Assembly (NCBI RefSeq): GCF_030150205.1
Contig: NZ_JASLGT010000008.1
Location: 310,001-374,000, forward strand
DNA length: 64,000 nucleotides
Reading direction: 5' to 3'
From: Niabella sp.
GTDB lineage: Bacteria > Bacteroidota > Bacteroidia > Chitinophagales > Chitinophagaceae
Part shown: positions 9,274 through 18,535 of the stretch, one piece after another
How positions within the stretch are numbered: position 1 is the first letter of the stretch
How the letters are laid out: each line of letters begins with the position of its first letter
The notes under the pieces: model-generated
Database searches by the model: none
The model's input: only the letters and a program-made list of their open reading frames with translations
Told to the model about the DNA's origin: nothing
Made by a program: the position numbers and the translations under genes

Positions 9274-10571
9274 TGTTGATCTGGTTTATGGTTCATTAAT
9301 TTTTCCAGCAGCCAGGTATCCATCCGTACCCGTTGCTCCGGGGTATACTGATGTCCGGACGCTTTGACAATGAGTAGTTCTTTGGGTGCCCTGATCGTAT
9401 TATAAACCGCATAAGCGGTTGTTGGGGGGCAGGTTTCGTCGTTGAATCCCCAGCTATAAAAGCCGGATATGTTAATCAGCCGGGCAAAATTGGCCATATC
9501 ATAATATTTAGAAGTTTCTACTTCGTCTTTGGTTACCTTATCCGTATCCTTAAGCATATGCGGCCAGCCGCCGGTTCTGCCATATAAATAACCGGTTAAA
9601 TCAGCCAGCCCTGGAAAATAGGCTACCATATATTGAACCCGGCGATCCAATGCCGCCGTTGCAATGGTAAGCGCCCCACCCTGGCTGCCTCCGGCTACCG
9701 CCAGGTGCTTTCCATCGAACTGGGGTAAGCTGTACAAAAAGTCAACGGACCGGATGCATCCCATAAATACGCGCTTAAAATAATAGCGATCCCGGTTATC
9801 ATGATCAAATAACGGGTACCCTTTCAGCCTTCCGTTTGCGATGGCTTTATAGGCACTGTCCGGAAGTGTGAAGGGCAGCCCATGAATGCCGATCCGGAGT
9901 ACGATCAAGCCTTTTTCAGATAGCGCAATATCCGGACTATAACGCCCCACACCAGCTCCCGGAACTTTTAAAACCGCCGGATACCTGCCTGCTTTTTTGG
10001 GCATGCTTAATACCCCGTAAATACGGGATCCCGGCTGGTAATTTTGCACACTTATGGTGTATACGTTTACCGTTCCGGTGCACTGGTCAGGCAGCAGGGT
10101 CATTGTTGCATCCATCGGTATCCGGCCGGCATCGGCCTTCGCTTTATCCCAGAATGCCACAAAGTCTGCAGGCATCGATGTGGTGGGCCGGATCTGCTCC
10201 GGCTCAAAGGCCGCTGTGGCCAGTCCGCGGTAAGGCGTACCATCCATATTAACCGTAACAATGCAACGCAAAAAACCAGGCATCTTCAACGATCCGCCAT
10301 CAACCACGCCGCTGCCCTTTTTTAAAACCAGGTCGCCCGTTATCAGGGGGGCCATGCGCTCCAGGCCCACCTCATACGTAACCCTGATATCCTCCAAAGG
10401 TTTGTTATCCTTTGTTACTTCAATTGAAAACAACGCTTTTTCACCCGTCTTGTAAACCCAGTCTGCATGATCTGCCACTACCTTAACCACTACAGGCTGC
10501 GCAGCAACGGCGATCGATGTTACAACCCAAAGAAGGCTGGCAGTCATTAATTGTCTAAAAAGTTTTTTCAT
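9270..10571 (-). CDS. Secreted CE7-like acetyl-xylan esterase family protein
   Basis: Predicted periplasmic deacetylase (433 residues; signal peptide about 1-24, ending AVAA|Q). An N-terminal Ig-like domain (about 27-125) precedes a catalytic domain of the AXE1/CE7 type: LSMPKKAGRYPAVLKVPG (188-205), YYFKRVFMGCIRSVDFL (263-279), the nucleophile elbow G-G-S-Q-G-G with Ser296, and a C-terminal SGHQY with the likely catalytic His407. The RGQ motif of classic CE7 enzymes is replaced by RIGIHGLP, so this is a divergent member. It sits between the Gfo/Idh/MocA gene and the PQQ dehydrogenase, whose start it overlaps, and is part of the minus-strand run. Confidence 0.85.
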   Translation of the reverse strand: MKKLFRQLMTASLLWVVTSIAVAAQPVVVKVVADHADWVYKTGEKALFSIEVTKDNKPLEDIRVTYEVGLERMAPLITGDLVLKKGSGVVDGGSLKMPGFLRCIVTVNMDGTPYRGLATAAFEPEQIRPTTSMPADFVAFWDKAKADAGRIPMDATMTLLPDQCTGTVNVYTISVQNYQPGSRIYGVLSMPKKAGRYPAVLKVPGAGVGRYSPDIALSEKGLIVLRIGIHGLPFTLPDSAYKAIANGRLKGYPLFDHDNRDRYYFKRVFMGCIRSVDFLYSLPQFDGKHLAVAGGSQGGALTIATAALDRRVQYMVAYFPGLADLTGYLYGRTGGWPHMLKDTDKVTKDEVETSKYYDMANFARLINISGFYSWGFNDETCPPTTAYAVYNTIRAPKELLIVKASGHQYTPEQRVRMDTWLLEKLMNHKPDQQ

Positions 10572-10593
10572 AAAAAACAGGTTCAGCTACCCA

Positions 10594-12021
10594 TTATACA
10601 TTTAATTTCCATGGCCTTCTGTATTCATACGAAAGTAATTTATTGGCTTCTTCTGAATTTGTAAACCGTTCGTTTACCGCATCCCACTCCAGTCTTTTTT
10701 TTGTTTGCATGGCAATGGTACCTAAATGCGCCATCGTTGTGGAACGGTGCCCTGTTTCCAGCGTGGCCCAGGGCTCTTTGCGCGACTTAACACAATCCAG
10801 GAAGTTCCGGATATTACTAAAGGTACTGTTCTTATAGCCGCCTCCGGGGAATGCAGGATCATTCTTATCCAATACAAAATTTTCCGCCGGCATCGGCGAT
10901 GGCCAGGTCTGGAATTGTCCGGGTTGGGCAGGCACCACTTTATAATCATCCTCTCCGGTATATAAGGTTCCGTTGGTGCCCCTGAGCTCCAGAAAGCCCT
11001 GCGGCACAAAACTACCGCTGCTGGCTTCCAGGATCGTTACCGTTACTAAAACACCGGATCCAAATTCGTAGGTCACATGCATGGTATCCGGAATCGTACG
11101 ATCATCATCCAGCACATATTTGCCTCCATGTGCACTAATGGCAACCGGTGCTTCTTCGTTAATCAGCCAGCGGATCAGGTCCAGGTAGTGAATGCCATTA
11201 TTTGATAACTGGTTGGCGTAATCATCCCACCAGCGGAACATATAGGGGGCTATATTGTATTGATACGGCCGGTAGGCCCGGGGGCCCAGCCACAGATCCC
11301 AATCGAAATTTGCGGGAGGGGCCTCAGGCTTCTGCTTTCCGATACCATTGCGGAACATATTGCTTACATGGCAGCAGGTGCCAAACGTTATTTTTCCTAT
11401 CTTACCCGCCGGTATTTCTTTGGCTAGCTTTTGAAATACGGGCGCCGCCCGCCGGTTGAGTCCCACCGTAATGATCTGCCTGCTGTTCTTTCCGGCGTTT
11501 ACCATCGCCCGCCCTTCCTGAATTGTTTTCGATAACGGCTTTTCCACATATATATCTTTCCCGGCCCTGATGGCATCGATGGTTTGCAGGGCATGCCAGT
11601 GATCGGGAGTGGCAATACAGACGGCATCAATACTTTTATCATCCAGCACCTTCCGATAGTCTGTAAACTGCTTTACCTGCCCGGGGAACTGCTCGCCCAT
11701 TTTGGGAACCTGGGCAGGCGTAGCCTTTATATAGCGGGGGTGCACCTCCGCATAGTTACGCGTAACATACGGTTTGTATACATCACAGAGCGCTGCTACC
11801 TCGCAGTCCGGCTGCTCCATAAATAAATGCAATAACTGGGTTCCGCGGTTGCCTACCCCAATGAAGCCGGTGCGTACCCGGTCATTCGCCCCGATAATCC
11901 TCCGGCGGGAATCAATGAACGGTGCCGCAAATGTTGTTGAACCGACTCCTGACACGGTTATGCCGGTCAACGCCAGTGAAGACCTTTTTATAAAATTCCT
12001 TCTGGTGGATTGTATGGTCAT
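10594..12021 (-). CDS. Tat-exported Gfo/Idh/MocA family oxidoreductase
   Basis: NAD(P)-dependent dehydrogenase fold, 475 residues. The N-terminus carries a twin-arginine signal (RRNFIKRSS at about 7-15) followed by a hydrophobic stretch, so it is probably exported folded with its cofactor. The Rossmann domain begins at RTGFIGVGNRGTQ (GxGxxG). The family motif D-I-Y-V-E-K-P-L follows ATPDHWH. The C-terminal alpha/beta domain has typical NNGIHYLDLIRW and the GxLYTGEDDY segment. Similar secreted enzymes in Bacteroidota act in sugar oxidation or in NAD-dependent glycoside cleavage; the reaction here cannot be assigned. It is the first gene downstream of the first SusC/SusD pair. Confidence 0.88.
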   Translation of the reverse strand: MTIQSTRRNFIKRSSLALTGITVSGVGSTTFAAPFIDSRRRIIGANDRVRTGFIGVGNRGTQLLHLFMEQPDCEVAALCDVYKPYVTRNYAEVHPRYIKATPAQVPKMGEQFPGQVKQFTDYRKVLDDKSIDAVCIATPDHWHALQTIDAIRAGKDIYVEKPLSKTIQEGRAMVNAGKNSRQIITVGLNRRAAPVFQKLAKEIPAGKIGKITFGTCCHVSNMFRNGIGKQKPEAPPANFDWDLWLGPRAYRPYQYNIAPYMFRWWDDYANQLSNNGIHYLDLIRWLINEEAPVAISAHGGKYVLDDDRTIPDTMHVTYEFGSGVLVTVTILEASSGSFVPQGFLELRGTNGTLYTGEDDYKVVPAQPGQFQTWPSPMPAENFVLDKNDPAFPGGGYKNSTFSNIRNFLDCVKSRKEPWATLETGHRSTTMAHLGTIAMQTKKRLEWDAVNERFTNSEEANKLLSYEYRRPWKLNV

Positions 12022-12125
12022 ACGCTTATTTTTATTACCGGGTTGTTAAATGTTTTATTGTGCCTCAGGATAACAGAATGCGGAATGCTCTATCAATGCC
12101 CTTTCCTTAAGCATTTTTTATGGTT

Positions 12126-12210
12126 GCCGCAGATACGCTGATTGCGCCTGCGGCGCTTTTCTGCGACATTGTTGTAGTTAAAGCTGATACCAAATCTGCG
12201 CATCTGCGGC
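12126..12210. repeat. Inverted CCGCAGAT-type intergenic repeat
   Basis: Positions 12126-12138 (GCCGCAGATACGC) and 12198-12210 (GCGCATCTGCGGC) are inverted copies with 12 of 13 positions complementary, spanning 85 bases between the SusD and Gfo/Idh/MocA genes. The inner part adds further CTGCG blocks. It resembles the CCGCAGAT-containing element at 36505-36598. It could act as a transcript-stabilising or attenuating structure within the operon. Confidence 0.55.
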
Positions 12211-12237
12211 TTTAAGGAAACGACATTGAATGCGCCA

Positions 12238-13965
12238 TCACCATCCCGGGTTTTGCTTCAGGTGATCATTCAACAAAATTTCGCTTTCCGGGATGGAGTT
12301 CAGGTAATCCCTGTTCAATTTAAACCCATACCCCGAAGGAAGGGATTTCTGGAACGGGTCCAGGAAGCCCTGTTCATCTACCGGGAAGGGATTTTTTGCA
12401 ATCTGCGAAGCCTTGAAGCCTTTGGGCCGGGTACCCACGATCAATTCGTCTGCCGCGGCCCAGCGGGCAATATCATTCCAGCGGAAACCCTCTGCAGCCA
12501 GTTCTACCCTGCGCTCGCGGCGGATCTCGTTGATCACGGGCGATAATTGCGGAAAATCCCATTTCGGATCCGTAACAATGCCCGAGATCAGCAGGTTGGG
12601 CATCGCCACCCGGTCGCGCAACGGTTTAATCGACTTGTCGATATCTGCCTGTGTAAGCGTACCCAATTCGGCTTTGGCTTCTGCATAATTGAGCAGCACT
12701 TCTGCATAGCGGTAGATGATGCCGGGCGACTCTTCATATTGCTGCACATGGTAGGCCATTGTGGGGTTATATCCTTTCTGGATGATGTAGCCGCTGGGCG
12801 CATTATAATCGGCCGCCGTATTGAGCTGCGCATAGGCACCACTCCAGTTTTCGGTACTGCCATTTGCCTGGATTTTCCAGACCTGGTCGGGTGTGGCAAT
12901 GGTTTGATAAAAGCGGGGATCCCGGTTCTGGGCTTCCTGCGCCAGTGTATTGTACCCCTGAAACTGGTCGTTGCCGGTAATGGGTTTGCCGTTGGTGCAG
13001 AGGTAGGCATCGGCCAGTTGCCGGGTGATGGTCCGGTTGGTGGGAGTGGTCATCCGGTAAAAGCGGTCATTTGTAAAATCCGGATCCCCGCCCGTAAGGC
13101 TGTTATCATACTTTCGCCAAAACATCATTTCACTATTGGTACTGTAGTCCATCAGGGCAAACAGGTCCTTGTAGTCAGACTGGGGTTTACCGGTACTGTA
13201 CACGCTGTATATTTTTGCATCGATCACCTTACCTGCCGCTTCGGCTGCCTTTGCAAAATATACCTCGGGTTTAGCGTTTTCCACGCCGAAGGGGGTGCCG
13301 GCATGGTACTTTTCCCAGGAGCCTTCGTACAGGGCCACACGGCTTTGGATCAGCAAAGCGATCCAGCGGTTGATCCGCCCGGCGCCGGAGGTTTTATCGG
13401 CGGTCAGGTACAGGGCAGCAGAATCCAGCTGACCGATGATAAAATCAGCAACGGCATTTCGCGGATCCCGTGGATTAAACAACTCGGGTGCATCAACCGC
13501 CAACTCTTTTGTAACGATCTGTATCGGTCCATAACTCTGCAATAACTTAAAATAGATCAACGCCCGGAAGAAATAGGCTTCCCCCAGGTATTGCTGGTAT
13601 TGATCAAGCTTATAGCCTTTCTCTACTCTCCGGTAATTATCAAAGAAGAAATTGATCCGGCGTACATCGGTAAAACTAATCGTACCGGAAGTAGTAACAA
13701 CCCGTGTACCCTGGAGCCGCAGGTTGGGTGTATTGGTTACCTGGTTATCGCTCTCGTAGTCGCTCCCGTGATTTTCATATTTGGGAAAATTGGCCGAGCT
13801 ATAGAACGAATTGATATAGGTACGCATCTGGTCGGGCGTTTCAAAAAACACATCCGATGTGGTGGCATCCAGGGGCTCGCGATCCAGGAAATTTTTATTA
13901 CAGGCACTGATCAGCAACAGGGCCGGTACCATTATGATAATGCAATATTTTTTCATGATATTCAT
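12238..13965 (-). CDS. SusD/RagB-family outer-membrane lipoprotein
   Basis: Surface glycan-binding lid of a SusCD importer (575 residues). Lipoprotein signal with lipobox LISAC (Cys22), then NKNFLDREPLD, the usual N-terminus of mature SusD proteins. The TPR-like core includes ALIYFKLLQSYGPIQ and the SusD C-terminal region RRERRVELAAEGFRWNDIARW. ATG 13956 (residue 4) is an equally possible start. The stop of the SusC gene lies 10 bases upstream, which supports co-expression as a pair. Binds the same glycan as its SusC partner; the ligand is unknown. Confidence 0.95.
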   Translation of the reverse strand: MNIMKKYCIIIMVPALLLISACNKNFLDREPLDATTSDVFFETPDQMRTYINSFYSSANFPKYENHGSDYESDNQVTNTPNLRLQGTRVVTTSGTISFTDVRRINFFFDNYRRVEKGYKLDQYQQYLGEAYFFRALIYFKLLQSYGPIQIVTKELAVDAPELFNPRDPRNAVADFIIGQLDSAALYLTADKTSGAGRINRWIALLIQSRVALYEGSWEKYHAGTPFGVENAKPEVYFAKAAEAAGKVIDAKIYSVYSTGKPQSDYKDLFALMDYSTNSEMMFWRKYDNSLTGGDPDFTNDRFYRMTTPTNRTITRQLADAYLCTNGKPITGNDQFQGYNTLAQEAQNRDPRFYQTIATPDQVWKIQANGSTENWSGAYAQLNTAADYNAPSGYIIQKGYNPTMAYHVQQYEESPGIIYRYAEVLLNYAEAKAELGTLTQADIDKSIKPLRDRVAMPNLLISGIVTDPKWDFPQLSPVINEIRRERRVELAAEGFRWNDIARWAAADELIVGTRPKGFKASQIAKNPFPVDEQGFLDPFQKSLPSGYGFKLNRDYLNSIPESEILLNDHLKQNPGW

Positions 13966-13974
13966 AGTTACATA

Positions 13975-16900
13975 TTAGAAGGTAAGATTCAGTCCGAATG
14001 AAAGTGCGCTGGTTTGGGGGTAAATCATCCCGGCGGTTTGATACCCTCCGAAACTCCTGTCTGAAGCGATCATCGTTTCAGGATCAAACACTTTGGGCAC
14101 ACTGGTGATCAGCAACAGGTTTTCTCCTGAAAGATATACCCGGAGGTTACTGATCTTTATTTTGCGCAACAGATCTGCCGGCAATGTATAGCCCAGCTGA
14201 ACGTTCCGGAGCCGCAGGTAGGCAGCGTTCAGCAGGTACCGGCTTTGCACCTGGCGGTTTTTATTGGTTTCTGCCGTAAAATAGGGCTTGGCCAGGTAGG
14301 CATCGGTATTGGGTCCCAGAATATTGGTCTCATCAGCAGGACGCCAATAGTCCAGGTTGGGCGAGTGCTTAAAAACGGCCGATCCGCTCCAGGCGGTAGT
14401 CAGGCCCCAAAATACCGGTGAGTCCGTACCCGGGTAATAATCCTGTTTTCCTACACCCTGCCAGAACATCGAAAAATCGAACTGCCTCCAGTTTACACCA
14501 CCAGTGATGCCGATATTATATCTTGGCTGGTTATTACCGATCACCACCAGGTCGCCATGATTGCTCAATGACCGCTGGCCATCGTTAATGATACCATCTC
14601 CGTTCACATCCTTATATTTCATATCGCCCGGCCCCCAGGTACTCCAGTATTTGGATTGATCGGCCATGGGTTCACCGGGGCTCTGGATCAACCCGTCGCT
14701 GATAAAGCCCCAGATCTCCCCCACCTGTTTGCCGTTATACCAGGTATCAATGCTCCCCTTATCATTGCGGTAGCGGAGGATTACGGAGCGGTTATCGCCA
14801 AAGCTTATACCGGCATTATAGCCAAACCGGGGCGATACCTGGTCCTTCCATGACAACACCAGTTCAAACCCGGTGGTGGACAGCTTTGCATTGTTTGTGG
14901 GGGGAGCGACGGCACCGATCTGATATGGCAGGCTAAGGGCAGGCCCCACCATATCATCCGTGATCCGTTTGTACCAGTCGGCTGTCAGGTTTAACCGGTT
15001 ATTCAAAAATGCCGCATCGATGCCCCCGTTAAAAGAGGTAATGGTTTCCCAGGTCAGATCGGCACTTTTCAGCAAGGGAACATTGGCAAAGGGTGGCCGC
15101 ACACCGTCAATGATCCAGTTCAGCTGGCTGCCCGTAGGTACCGTGGCCAGGTAGCGGTAGTTTTGTTCATTTAAAAGGCCGGTTGCAATAATATTCTGGT
15201 TCCCCAGTTCTCCGTAGGAGGCCCTTAATTTAAGGGTATTCACATAAGGTTTGATGGGCTCCCAGAAACGCTCCTTTGAAATGGCATACCCAATGGCCCC
15301 CGCCGGGAAAAAGCCCCAGCGTTTACCGGGCGCAAATCTTGAAGACCCGTTATACCGCGCACTGAATTCTATAAGGTACCTTTCGTCAAAATTATAGTTA
15401 AGCCGGCCAAAGACCCCCTGCGTGGCCCAATGATAGATCTGGTCACTTACCACCCGCGCCCCCAATGAGCCGCTGATGGAAGGTACATCCACATTGACGA
15501 GGTTGGCACCGGATCCGCTCAACCCGGTATAATAACGGTATTCCTGCTCATAACCCGCCAGCGCTTTAAAATAATGCCTGTTCACTTTTCTTTCATAAGA
15601 AGTTGTTCCATTGATAAGGGTATAAATATTCTGGGAAAATGCCGATGCATAGCCTGCAACAGGTTTCCCGATATTGGCAAACTGGCCGGTGCCCAGTTCC
15701 ACCGGTACCGGCTTTGGATTGGAGGTGCTCCGGTAGCCCTGGTTATTGTAGTTATAGGAGAACAACGTCTTCCAGCCTTTAACAGGTTCCAGCTCACCAC
15801 CCAGGGTGATAAAAAAATCATTCGTATACCCCTTGTCCCGCCCGGTGCCCTGCAGGTACCGTACCAGCGGGCTTTGTACCGTGCCGTTGATATTATGAAA
15901 CGGCATCATGGGGGCAAAGGTCAGCAGCCCGTTAAAGAAGTGCTCGCGCCCTACGGTCGTATAGCCGATGGGATAATCGGTTTTCCCGGAGGCATACTTT
16001 ACGCTGGAGTTGAATTTGAGCCAGGAAGTAATCGTGGTATTATAGTTACCGATAAAATTCACCCGTTTATAGCTGTCGTTGCCCCACTCGTATAACCCGT
16101 TCTCATTTACATATCCGCCTCCCAGGTAATACTGGTTACGCTCATTGCCCCCGGAAACATTGATATTGTGTTTTTGGTTGAAGGCATAGTCGCGCATCAG
16201 CAGGTGCGGCCAGTCGTTATTGGCGTTCCCGTCCCGGCGGCCGCCAAACAAATTATCAATCGGCTTATCTGGGTTATACTCGTAGGGGAAGGAACCATTT
16301 ATATAATCCTGGATGCGTTTCATTTGCTCTTCACTGTATACGGCGGTAGCCTTGGCATTAGCAGCCGCCTGGTTGTATGCGGTAGCCCAGGTATAGGCGT
16401 CTGCAAAGCTGGGCAACCGGACCGGGCTCTCCCACGACAGGTTGTTGGTATACTGGATATTGACACCGCCGTTCCTGCTGCCCTTTTTGGTGGTGATGAG
16501 GATTACGCCAAACGGGGCCCGCGATCCGTAAATAGCAGATGCCGAGGCGTCTTTCAATACGGAAACACTTTCGATCGATTCCGGGTCCACATTATTGATG
16601 TTCATTTCCACCCCATCTACCAGGATCAGCGGTGAAGCATCCCCCTGGATGGAACCCATCCCCCGGATGTTCCAGTTAGCGGCGGAGCCCGGCTCACCGC
16701 CCCGCATATTCATGGTGATATTGAGGTTGGGTGAAGCACCTTTTATCAGATCACCCACATTATTTGCCGCGCGATCCTTTAACCGCTCGCCGGAAATCAC
16801 ATCAATCGAACCCGTCAGGTTGCTTTTCTTCTGTGTTCCATACCCCACCACTACCACTTCATCCATGGAACTCTTTGATAATTTCATCGCAACATCCACT

Positions 16901-17187
16901 GTTGTGGAGGCGCCCACCTCCCGCCGTATGGTATCCATCCCTATATAAGTAAATACCAGCCACTTCCCCGGGCTGGCCGAAATGGTGTACCGGCCGCTCT
17001 GATCCGAAAGAGCGGCGTCGGCGGAGCCTTCCACATTTACCGTAACACCTTCCAACGGCGTATTACTCCCTTCCTGTGTGATCGTTCCCGTAACCGTTCT
17101 TGTTTGTGCATTCAGCTCAAACCGGGTTGCGCCTGCAAACAAAAACCCGAGAAGCAGGCATAGATACATGAGGTTCCTTTTTTTCAT
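13975..17187 (-). CDS. SusC/RagA-family TonB-dependent outer-membrane transporter
   Basis: TonB-dependent beta-barrel that imports oligosaccharides with the adjacent SusD (1070 residues). I start at ATG 17187 (MKKRNLMYLCLL) because it begins a clean signal peptide; the frame runs upstream to 17274 but adds a non-signal stretch. The order is signal peptide to about residue 26, CarboxypepD_reg-like domain (TVTGTITQEG, then PLEGVTVNVEG), the SusC signature SSMDEVVVVGYGTQKK, a plug domain with GMGSIQGDASPLILVDGV and KDASASAIYGSRAPFGVI, and the barrel ending in ALSFGLNLTF with a terminal Phe. It is paralogous to the transporter at 20396-23500, with almost the same leader and N-terminal domain. The sequence just before both starts is nearly identical (AAAAACTTGT-rich). 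Confidence 0.95.
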   Translation of the reverse strand: MKKRNLMYLCLLLGFLFAGATRFELNAQTRTVTGTITQEGSNTPLEGVTVNVEGSADAALSDQSGRYTISASPGKWLVFTYIGMDTIRREVGASTTVDVAMKLSKSSMDEVVVVGYGTQKKSNLTGSIDVISGERLKDRAANNVGDLIKGASPNLNITMNMRGGEPGSAANWNIRGMGSIQGDASPLILVDGVEMNINNVDPESIESVSVLKDASASAIYGSRAPFGVILITTKKGSRNGGVNIQYTNNLSWESPVRLPSFADAYTWATAYNQAAANAKATAVYSEEQMKRIQDYINGSFPYEYNPDKPIDNLFGGRRDGNANNDWPHLLMRDYAFNQKHNINVSGGNERNQYYLGGGYVNENGLYEWGNDSYKRVNFIGNYNTTITSWLKFNSSVKYASGKTDYPIGYTTVGREHFFNGLLTFAPMMPFHNINGTVQSPLVRYLQGTGRDKGYTNDFFITLGGELEPVKGWKTLFSYNYNNQGYRSTSNPKPVPVELGTGQFANIGKPVAGYASAFSQNIYTLINGTTSYERKVNRHYFKALAGYEQEYRYYTGLSGSGANLVNVDVPSISGSLGARVVSDQIYHWATQGVFGRLNYNFDERYLIEFSARYNGSSRFAPGKRWGFFPAGAIGYAISKERFWEPIKPYVNTLKLRASYGELGNQNIIATGLLNEQNYRYLATVPTGSQLNWIIDGVRPPFANVPLLKSADLTWETITSFNGGIDAAFLNNRLNLTADWYKRITDDMVGPALSLPYQIGAVAPPTNNAKLSTTGFELVLSWKDQVSPRFGYNAGISFGDNRSVILRYRNDKGSIDTWYNGKQVGEIWGFISDGLIQSPGEPMADQSKYWSTWGPGDMKYKDVNGDGIINDGQRSLSNHGDLVVIGNNQPRYNIGITGGVNWRQFDFSMFWQGVGKQDYYPGTDSPVFWGLTTAWSGSAVFKHSPNLDYWRPADETNILGPNTDAYLAKPYFTAETNKNRQVQSRYLLNAAYLRLRNVQLGYTLPADLLRKIKISNLRVYLSGENLLLITSVPKVFDPETMIASDRSFGGYQTAGMIYPQTSALSFGLNLTF

Positions 17188-17375
17188 GTGTAACAAGTTT
17201 TTCGTTTTGTATTTATTAAGGGTCCCGGTAACCGCTCCAACAACCTTCACGGCTACCGTTTTTTTCTGAAACATGTTTTGAACCGCTGCCCGGAAGCCGG
17301 TACCGTGAAAACCGGTGCGCCTGAACCGATGCGGTCTTTATCCTGTTCATTTTTGTTTGAAAGCAATCCTTTCTT

Positions 17376-18491
17376 TTATTTAAAAAATATACTGATATCG
17401 CCCCAGCCGCTCCAGCCTTTGGATGCGGCTCCATACCTTGGAAAGCTGCCCATGACCACCCGGCCCGTTATCTGTTCGTTTATATTATTGCGGATCTTTA
17501 TGGCATCAGTCCGGATACCAAACTGCTGCAGCAGCAATTTTTTCTTTTCCGCTGGTTGTCCGTTATCCAATATAGCTCCCTCGGCGGCGCTTAGCAGGTA
17601 ATGCTTACCGGCCGGATCAAAACCATAATGATGAAACGCGATAGCGTACCTGGTATTCCTGAAACGATTGCCGGTAAATGTATAATGGGTGGCAAAGGTT
17701 TCATCGCCGGGATCGATATCATTGAAAAGCGGAACCGAAATAAACGGGTAAGCCGGGAACATCCCGGTTCGTACAAAAGTGGAGTTGGTAACGCTGCCAT
17801 AATCGCAATGATCCCGGAAACGAACATAATCCCCGGTAGCATCTTCAAAATAGCAGTCCGTTACCTGAATGTTGGACGCATGATGCGCGTGATACATAAA
17901 GTGTGAATGGCTGTCGATGCCCACCCGTTTAAACCGGCATCCCTTGTATGTTATGGCAGCCGTTCCGGGCTGATGCGCGCCGGTTGCACCATAAATGATG
18001 CCCCGCATATCCGTCCAGGAACAGTTTTCGATCCGGATATCGCGGGTGGTTCCCTCTTTTCCGGAGGTTATCTGAAGGGCATACCCCAGCTTCCCGTTCC
18101 CTGTAAAACTAAAATTACGGATCACCAGGTTCCGGGTATTACGGATCAGTATCAAAACGGGTTGCTGCTGGTAACCAACCGGAACGGTGAAGACCGTTTG
18201 CCCTGCTTCTCCTTCCAGTATCAGCCGGTTTCTCTCATTTCCCATTTCCGCCAGTATCCATGCTTTTTCAGTATACGCCCTCCGGTAATCGCCTCCGGAA
18301 AATTTTACGGTTACGGCTTCTTTTTGAAGGAGGCTCTGAATACCTGTCCAAAAGCCGGCATCTAAAAAATCGGCTGCCTGGCCTGCTGTTAACCCGCTGC
18401 CATCACCCTGTTTACCGGGGGCCGCATAACGGGTAGCCGCATTACCCGGCAATGCAGTAAACAGTATCCATAAGACCAACAATCGTTTCAT
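17376..18491 (-). CDS. Secreted right-handed parallel beta-helix protein
   Basis: A 371-residue secreted protein with pectate-lyase-like solenoid character. I prefer ATG 18491 (MKRLLVLWILF) because it gives a signal peptide ending NAA|TRY; an upstream in-frame start at 18539 would overlap the neighbouring gene. After a DUF1565-like start (RYAAPGKQGDGSGLT) come repeated coils: NLVIRNFSFTGNG, RDIRIENCSWTD, AITYKGCRFKRVG, NIQVTDCYFEDA, SVTNSTFVRTG, HYTFTGNRFRNT. No known lyase signature was recognised, so it may bind rather than cleave glycan. It lies between the two SusC/SusD pairs in the same direction. Confidence 0.75.
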   Translation of the reverse strand: MKRLLVLWILFTALPGNAATRYAAPGKQGDGSGLTAGQAADFLDAGFWTGIQSLLQKEAVTVKFSGGDYRRAYTEKAWILAEMGNERNRLILEGEAGQTVFTVPVGYQQQPVLILIRNTRNLVIRNFSFTGNGKLGYALQITSGKEGTTRDIRIENCSWTDMRGIIYGATGAHQPGTAAITYKGCRFKRVGIDSHSHFMYHAHHASNIQVTDCYFEDATGDYVRFRDHCDYGSVTNSTFVRTGMFPAYPFISVPLFNDIDPGDETFATHYTFTGNRFRNTRYAIAFHHYGFDPAGKHYLLSAAEGAILDNGQPAEKKKLLLQQFGIRTDAIKIRNNINEQITGRVVMGSFPRYGAASKGWSGWGDISIFFK

Positions 18492-18535
18492 TTTACGCTC
18501 TTTTTTTACAGTGGCCTGTTGTTTTATTAAACAGA

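Noticed and set aside
10594..12021. GH109 glycosidase activity for the Gfo/Idh/MocA proteins
   Set aside because: The fold is shared, but I could not identify motifs that set GH109 apart from the many other members, so the activity is not claimed.
12547..13545. Long plus-strand frame (332 residues) opposite a SusD gene
   Set aside because: It is the antisense shadow of a well-supported SusD gene; no motif or signal was seen.
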